Assembly (NCBI GenBank): GCA_030248295.1
Contig: JASANH010001389.1
Location: 372,001 to 436,000 of the forward strand
Direction: 5' to 3'
DNA from: Mesodorylaimus sp. YZB2_4
Taxonomy: Eukaryota > Nematoda > Enoplea > Dorylaimida > Dorylaimidae
DNA: 64,000 nt
The notes beneath the pieces were generated by a model that saw nothing but the letters and a program-made list of their open reading frames with translations, had not been told where the DNA came from and made no database searches. The stretch's first letter is position 1. Each line of letters starts with the position of its first letter. The translations under genes were made by a program, and so were the position numbers. This document shows, one piece after another, positions 59,001-64,000 of this stretch.

Positions 59001-61756
59001 CAAGAATACAGCTACGATACGGTTTGGTCCAGTGAAAAAGAGTTCATTGTACTCAAATTGATTGTGAGCGTCAATGAAAAAGGCCAGATAATCCTAAGTA
59101 ACAAGAGCAGCCTGGATCGAGTGATGAGAGAGTTCCCAAATGAAATTAAGTATAGAAATTTTACGGTGGATAATAACAGAATAATGATTCCTGCCAAATA
59201 TTATGATCGACCGCTGGTTTTATCTTCTGTTAGGTACTATGCGTAAGAGGTCTGTGATGCGGTCCCTTGCGTTGGCGCATTCCATGCTCTGATTGGATTT
59301 CAAGAGGTCATGAGGAGATGTAAAAGAATTTATGAGTTCTAATTGTGCAATGCTACTTTTTTTGAGCTTGCAGATTGGTCGAACCGGCACAGATTGAGAC
59401 CTCTTATACTTACCATGCATTTTCCAGACACGCAAAACCGATTTTCGCCGCAGGGAGTACCATCTGGGAAGGCATCGAAGAACGTATAGGATGTGAAAGT
59501 GGCATTGACCGTCGAACACCAAACGTAACATGCATTTGGCTCGGACGGGTCTGATATGCGTTGGAACCCTTCGCCGCTCAATGTCACGAAAGTATCATTC
59601 TCCAATGCTGCTCTCCATTTGTGCGCTGTGCAAATTTCAGAAGCAAACTCGACGATTGTTTGAGCAGGTGTATTTTCTTGGTCCTCATTTTCGTCGATCA
59701 AGTTTTCTATGTCGAGTTCGTCATTGCAGACGATACCACGATACATCTCACCTTGGCATTCGTCCCCACCATTGTTTGGTCTGGAATATTGTGCACATTC
59801 TGGCAATTAATTATGACATCCGGTTGGAATTCTCACGGATCATGAGCACTTACGATGGGTCTGAGCAGCTTCGCAGCTGACGTTGAATAGACAACTGATT
59901 ATGGACTAGGCGTTTGGAGCACGAGGAATAACCACACGAGCCGTCGCTCGGAGTTGCAATCCATGGCGACCATTCACCATTGCGCTTGTCAAAGACCTCA
60001 TCCGTTGGAATGCATTTGCCAAATCGGCACCACTAGAAGGGAAAAATGTCTACTAGTTTCTGAGCAAATTGCCAAGCATACCTTGCCCTCAGCGCAATAC
60101 GTCCCTTCAAGGGCAGCGTGAGCCAATCGCATGGTACCATCGTGGTATGTGCACCAGAGCTCTGCGCAAATGCTCTGAAAGACACAGTGAACTCCAGTAT
60201 TGGCACTTCAGAGCCATTCACCTACTTTCATGTTGTCTCCCTCGGGAGTATATGGTTTCGAGCAGGATCCAAAGAAGTATCGGCATTGATCATAGGCCGT
60301 GTACGCTTGGCCAGGCATGGTTGGCATAGCGGGCATAAGCCTCGCTGTGCGTAGACTACCATTCGGCTCTCCGAGACAGTATTTCCTGAAAAGATTTCCT
60401 CTGGGTACTTCAAGCGAAGACTGAACGGTCAGCCACTCCCACTAAAACCAGTTTCTCTTAATACCTGCAAGGAATTGATTCCAGGTAGCCTTGAAATTCA
60501 CTGACACTACACCGCGACCAGTTCTGCGATCCAGAAAATATGACAGGACTCATCAGACAACAGTGGGACGGACACGCATCGCTGCCATTATCATGATTCA
60601 TGCCTAAGACAGATCACCTATTGACCATACACGATCGCAAGAGGGGCCTCACAAGAAGCTTGATGCACTCACCTAACGAGTGCCCAATTTCATGGGCTAA
60701 TGTGTAAGCCGACTTGAAGCTGGAAGCTTCCACGAGTGAACAGGAGAGTTGACCACAGACACTTCTGGCGCTGCTATAGCCTGCGCGGTGTTAATCAGTT
60801 TCCTAAGAGTGTTTGTCAGCATATGTTTGCACTCCCGCCTACCTGCAAAATTTCCTTGATGAATCGAGTGGATCAAGTCAAATCTAAAAAGATAGCATTG
60901 TTTGTTGTTCATACAACGAAGAAGCGAAGGCAATAGTAACGCTATACCCTGTGAATAGTACAGCATGATCCCAACGCTTTGGTATATTTAGCTGTCTCTG
61001 ATAACGACAGAACGAGTCCATATACGACGGCATATCTTGACGCACTTTCTTCATTGAGAATCTACGAAACTTGTGCAATATGACCTTGTATTCAACCACC
61101 TCAAGATGCACCTTCGGACTTAAGGTCGGCGATGTGAAAAGTTCCTTGCCCTAGAAAAGGGGAGTGTACTGCATCACGCCTTAGATGAAACTCCTTGTGT
61201 GCTTGCACCTGGTGTACAATCGAGAAGATGAACTCTCGCAATTTTAGTTTTAATTCAGTTGAGTTGGACGGATATCGACGATAGAATTCCTGATACAAGG
61301 CGTGGTCAGCGAAAATAGCCAATTCTAAAGTGATAAGACCAGATTTCTTCCAACCCTCGCACTCAGTCTCTCCAACAGTTCCCTCTTCTCTCTTTCGTCT
61401 AATTGGGTGCTTGGTCGGGTCGGTCTTGTGCTTTCTTCCTACAAATAAAAAAGAAGGCACGTAAGTAGTTCGATATGAGCCAGAGGTAATTCCGCTTGAC
61501 TGGATGAGCGTAACTACTAATCAGGTTACCTGATGCGCAGTAAGTGCATGTTCCATTGCACTCGATCTCTTTTCCAGTTGACAGAATCTAAATCACAACG
61601 GGTAACTTGGCCGGCATCTACGCAAGGACAAGCAGGGCGTCTTACTCGAAAACTAGCCGAAGGTGATGGGGCGGAAGGGACACTGCCAACTACGGCAGGA
61701 ATGACCAGTAGACATCCAAGTAAAGGCATGATAAAGGCACACCAATTGCGCCACAT
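56098..61756 (-). CDS. Secreted ADAMTS-type metalloprotease with thrombospondin repeats, 774 aa
   Basis: Zinc endopeptidase of the extracellular matrix. Twelve exons: 61646-61756, 61530-61587, 61209-61438, 60948-61150, 60843-60883, 60673-60780, 60465-60603, 60226-60385, 60082-60174, 59854-60032, 59414-59780 and 56098-56733 (TGA); phases agree throughout. Order: signal peptide (MWRNWCAFIMPLLGCLLVI), very short pro-region, furin-type RRKR at 70-73, and catalytic domain (LITLELAIFADHALYQEF) with zinc motif HEIGHSLGMNHD at 244-255 and Met-turn CCLMSP. A disintegrin-like/Cys-rich part (AYDQCRYFFG; WCRFGKC), TSP1 repeat 1 (GEWSPW), a Cys-rich domain (DGTPCGENRFCVSGKC) and two C-terminal TSP1 repeats (FSTWSPWSECSRTCG near 600; GRWSEWSNWSECSARC near 726) follow. 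The long spacer typical of many ADAMTS is absent or reduced. Its largest intron (56734-59413) contains another gene. All catalytic residues are intact. Confidence 0.9.
56901..56914. repeat. 14-bp perfect palindrome TTCGAACGTTCGAA
   Basis: The palindrome lies in the large ADAMTS intron, 5 bases before a longer inverted repeat (56919-56968) and about 0.5 kb upstream of the nested ORF. It could be a dimeric protein-binding site; this is inference. Confidence 0.6.
56919..56968. repeat. 15-bp stem, 20-nt loop inverted repeat
   Basis: ATCGAATAGTCAGTC (56919-56933) is exactly complementary to GACTGACTATTCGAT (56954-56968). It is intronic with respect to the ADAMTS gene and upstream of the nested ORF on the plus strand. 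Confidence 0.7.
57435..59246 (+). CDS. Intronless ORF of unknown family, 603 aa, nested in an ADAMTS intron
   Basis: One uninterrupted frame of 603 codons from ATG 57435 (MASIVIEPLISSVITV) to TAA 59246; the frame is open to 57378. A good acceptor (TACATTTTAG) lies at about 57389-57398, so a 5' UTR intron is likely. I do not recognise the family. Residues 1-30 are hydrophobic and could be a weak membrane or signal segment. About 30-250 look helical and charged (ETKAREFMNDLVAKMEEDTQ; LERAMEQLKKADEWATEVF), with an aromatic patch QWFIRWRRLFEFFFQ. From about 250 the pattern turns to alternating hydrophobic strands, including LNFIRPGFIWAVDTSGRIVC, KYISVLDATTGQVLDEEQ and FVAAPNGLLFGY, which recall beta-propeller or lectin-like blades. 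Every other gene here is intron-rich, so a retrocopy or unusual origin is possible. It lies wholly within ADAMTS intron 56734-59413, on the opposite strand. Confidence 0.75.
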   Translation: MASIVIEPLISSVITVAISISRRAAVYSVRQIAHLSEDETKAREFMNDLVAKMEEDTQAILQSLASMQYSKLESARQYVQMAMDDLGFGELHIQSDRSDKTNLVNFKRLNRLMETAKADNLERAMEQLKKADEWATEVFNDNKNCSATIRIRAFDIRLFCAALICWQDPKQWFIRWRRLFEFFFQDRELASLVFCKQKFMSKFLAKENGLAARNQMMRLIESLMNVVRQIISEHDLDEVTDFFHFLEESTNNTKYLQSRSLRWPFICHLVGQDKSVRAQIAARYALYKNGFFLFTSGEKTIIISDALDNLNFIRPGFIWAVDTSGRIVCIDAMAPDNRKYINKEQSWEAITCAELANRLYAKSVPQAKYISVLDATTGQVLDEEQIVMPTTDPDFAFVAAPNGLLFGYNAEKQERFIFFAPAVLSWITTAKSKLSEREPDGKVEQKSTFLNSKFLILKTGNPNVGCVLRVSISWQTRVLVLEAITWKSNGQLSSNFVTFDFQSDNIQLFTPEETQELELDMQQEYSYDTVWSSEKEFIVLKLIVSVNEKGQIILSNKSSLDRVMREFPNEIKYRNFTVDNNRIMIPAKYYDRPLVLSSVRYYA

Positions 61757-64000
61757 CTTATCGCTTGTCACGCAGGCTTATCGCCTTTCTTGAGGTAGCA
61801 AACGAGCAGCTTGCTATGAATGAGCTGACAGAAAGTTAACAATAAATTGGACTCTCAGACTAGCAGGTTGGGGTTCTCTAATAAAGCAAACACAGACAGA
61901 CTGTTGTGTTGAAACCGACAGACAGCGACTTGGTATAAGGAAAGGAAATTTACGAGTGAGAGGAGGAGCGAAATTCGATATGCGCTTGTAAAACTCTTGC
62001 CAAAATGGTGACGTGTGTGGCCCGTTGTTAAGGCCACCAAAAATCTCGCGTCAACATTAAAAAGCCTGCACGGAAATATACCAGCACGAGAAGGGTGGCT
62101 GACGATTGGGCAAGTTCACTTCTTCGTTTGTGTACTTTCCATTATTCACACTGTCTATAAAGAAAACACAATAGCAAAATGGCGGAGAGCGTGTAATTCT
62201 TGTTTGCTCATGAGTACTCGTGAAGAGACAAGGAGCAATTTCTAGCATCAACTTGGATTTTGGTAAACATATCGGGTCAATATTTACAAGGTTTTATAGC
62301 CGAGAACAAGCAGTAACCATGTAGGAGTTAGGAGGAGGACGCAGATTTTTATATTCCGTCAGCATGCACTGAATGTGCGTCAAAAGAACTAGCTCCAACG
62401 TTTTGAACCTTGTGCCAGTTGCGTTTTTTTAAGGACCCTATATGTTATCAATTCGTCCAAGCAGCAACACATGACAGAGGGGCTTTCTTCATTTGTTTCA
62501 TGGCTGATTTGTGTCCACCTTTAACAGCAGTGCAAACGGAACGGGCCTCTAGATGTCCTCGTCGAGAGAGTCAAGGGGCTGTCTGGCTTGTTCTCTTGAG
62601 TGCGCCTTCTACACTTGATTGAACATCTTTTCACGCTGAGAATGAAGAAGTTCGCACTTTTTCGTGCTGGCTTTCAAGCAGCAGCAGTTGCACCCCTGTT
62701 CAAGTGTACCTGCTCTCAGATTTTAGAAAAGATCGAAGAGCCACCAAGGGTTTGGCACTGGATCCAAGTCAAAGTCACTAATGGACAGAGATAAATTAAC
62801 GATTGAACGCTTTCAGACCCGTCTTCTTGATCGCTTCTCAAATGCGGCAAAGAAAATTAGGCCGGTCATTGAACATGTATTCGATCACACGTAAACAAGC
62901 TCCTTGATTTGGAACCGTGCAAGATGGAAATTTCCATTGCCTCATTCTGAGATATGATTCAGCTGCTGACGACTGAAGCGTGTCAGATATCAGGATCAGT
63001 GAGCTTGTGCGCCCTTCTGGCTCCTTGTAGATGATTCGGACACAGCCCGTTTTATTTTAATTCAGCCAGCGCCCTGCTGCTGCTATCATGTGTACGTTAC
63101 ATTCGCTCACTCTGGCTCATAATAGTCTTCCCCCGCCCTCGCTTTCTGACGTACAATCGACTGATAAGGAAGATTCTCACGTTTCCCGAGGTCACGTATG
63201 AAGTTGCTGTAGGCGTTATCGCATGTTTTCCTTCCTTTCGTTCAGGAAGTAGAGATCCTGAAACGATGCGAGTTATTTAGATAATGTCGTGGGCATGGCA
63301 TGTTTAGATCCGTCTGTGTTCGCAAGTTTCTAATCAGCCCATTTATTGGCGTATGCATGGTGGTCATTTTTCAGATTACAAAAATTGCCATTATTAAATG
63401 GCCCGAGGGAACTATGAATATATTTCTCATGTGCGCGTATCCTGCTAACAGCTTTCCGTGTCCAGTGGCCAGAACAAAGCCGTTTTCTTGCTTTCCTTCC
63501 GTTGTAGCTTTCCAAAATACGTCCGTTGAAAGTGGGTTAAATCCTCAAGCAATTAACGAAGTCTTTATATAGTTTTTAAAATGAGGCACCGTTCGCGTAA
63601 ACATGGCGCCCTGTTGAGAAAAATTTCGACTCGTCAACTTTCCAAAATCCAAACAGCCGTATTAAAACTCGCTTTAGAGGGTCTTCACTTTGCCTAATTG
63701 CTATTGACCTTATCGAAACACCCAAGCCGACTTCTTCGTCACGTGTCCGTATGGAAGAGTATTTATGTTCAAGGCCTCCCTGTCTCCCCAGTCCCAGGTT
63801 CATAAGCGGCGGAGGAACCTAAAAGACTGGCTCTGGCGATAGCTAGAGAGGGGTCGCTTTTTCTTCTCTGACTGTCATGTCGAGGAAAGTTGTTCTTCTA
63901 GAGGATGAAGAAATAATTCATGTGCGGCTTGTAAGGAGCAGAGTTTAGTTTATCAGAAGCCATTTCTATGGTTGTGTCGATATGTCAGGAGTCGTGGGGA
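61757..64000. other. Region right of the ADAMTS gene, no gene seen
   Basis: This should include the ADAMTS promoter (gene on the minus strand, start at 61756). Open frames on both strands are under about 90 codons with no domain or splice support. I saw no repeat or RNA gene. Confidence 0.5.

Overview
The window is nuclear DNA from an invertebrate animal. The genes are rich in short spliceosomal introns, mostly 50-100 bases, with GT(A/G)AGT-type donors and pyrimidine-TAG/CAG/AAG acceptors. An innexin gap-junction gene points to a protostome. Acceptors do not follow the strict TTTTCAG rule of Caenorhabditis, and the non-muscle myosin gene has 38 coding exons. An intron-dense ecdysozoan, such as a tardigrade or a basal nematode, fits best, but this is inference. 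All gene models were read by eye from splice sites and frame. For six of them (myosin, BTB, first PDZ, innexin, aspartate aminotransferase, ADAMTS) every exon junction keeps frame from start to stop. The serpin also keeps frame, but its 5' end is uncertain.

Layout. 1-3708 (+): 3' part of a myocardin-related transcription factor (MRTF)-like gene. 5365-16225 (-): complete non-muscle myosin II heavy chain, 2,002 aa, convergent with the first gene. 16226-20932: intergenic, with a 754-bp inverted-repeat transposon (16904-17657), a GC-rich repeat-like block and a long perfect hairpin. 20933-22477 (-): protein with two BTB domains. 23614-24646 (+): protein with two PDZ domains, followed by a diverged, apparently broken tandem copy (25768-27019) and a truncated third fragment (28166-28284). 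Between these last two lie two copies of a repeat rich in small hairpins. 28285-42472: about 14 kb with no gene I can support. 42473-45295 (+): complete innexin. 48284-50492 (+): unusual membrane-anchored serpin-like protein with about 165 low-complexity residues in the reactive-centre-loop position. 51694-52197: repeat copies related to those at 27.5 kb, here reversed, next to a broken copy of the serpin 5' end. 52769-55032 (-): cytosolic aspartate aminotransferase, complete. 56098-61756 (-): secreted ADAMTS-type metalloprotease, whose largest intron holds an intronless ORF of 603 codons on the opposite strand (57435-59246). 61757-64000: no gene seen.

Functional themes. The left end pairs a putative actin-responsive coactivator with non-muscle myosin II, so both genes there concern actomyosin. 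The rest are independent single genes: adaptors, cell coupling, an inhibitor-like protein, amino-acid metabolism and matrix proteolysis. The most unusual items are the rebuilt serpin, the structured repeat family that sits beside gene fragments at two separate loci, and the nested intronless gene of unknown family.
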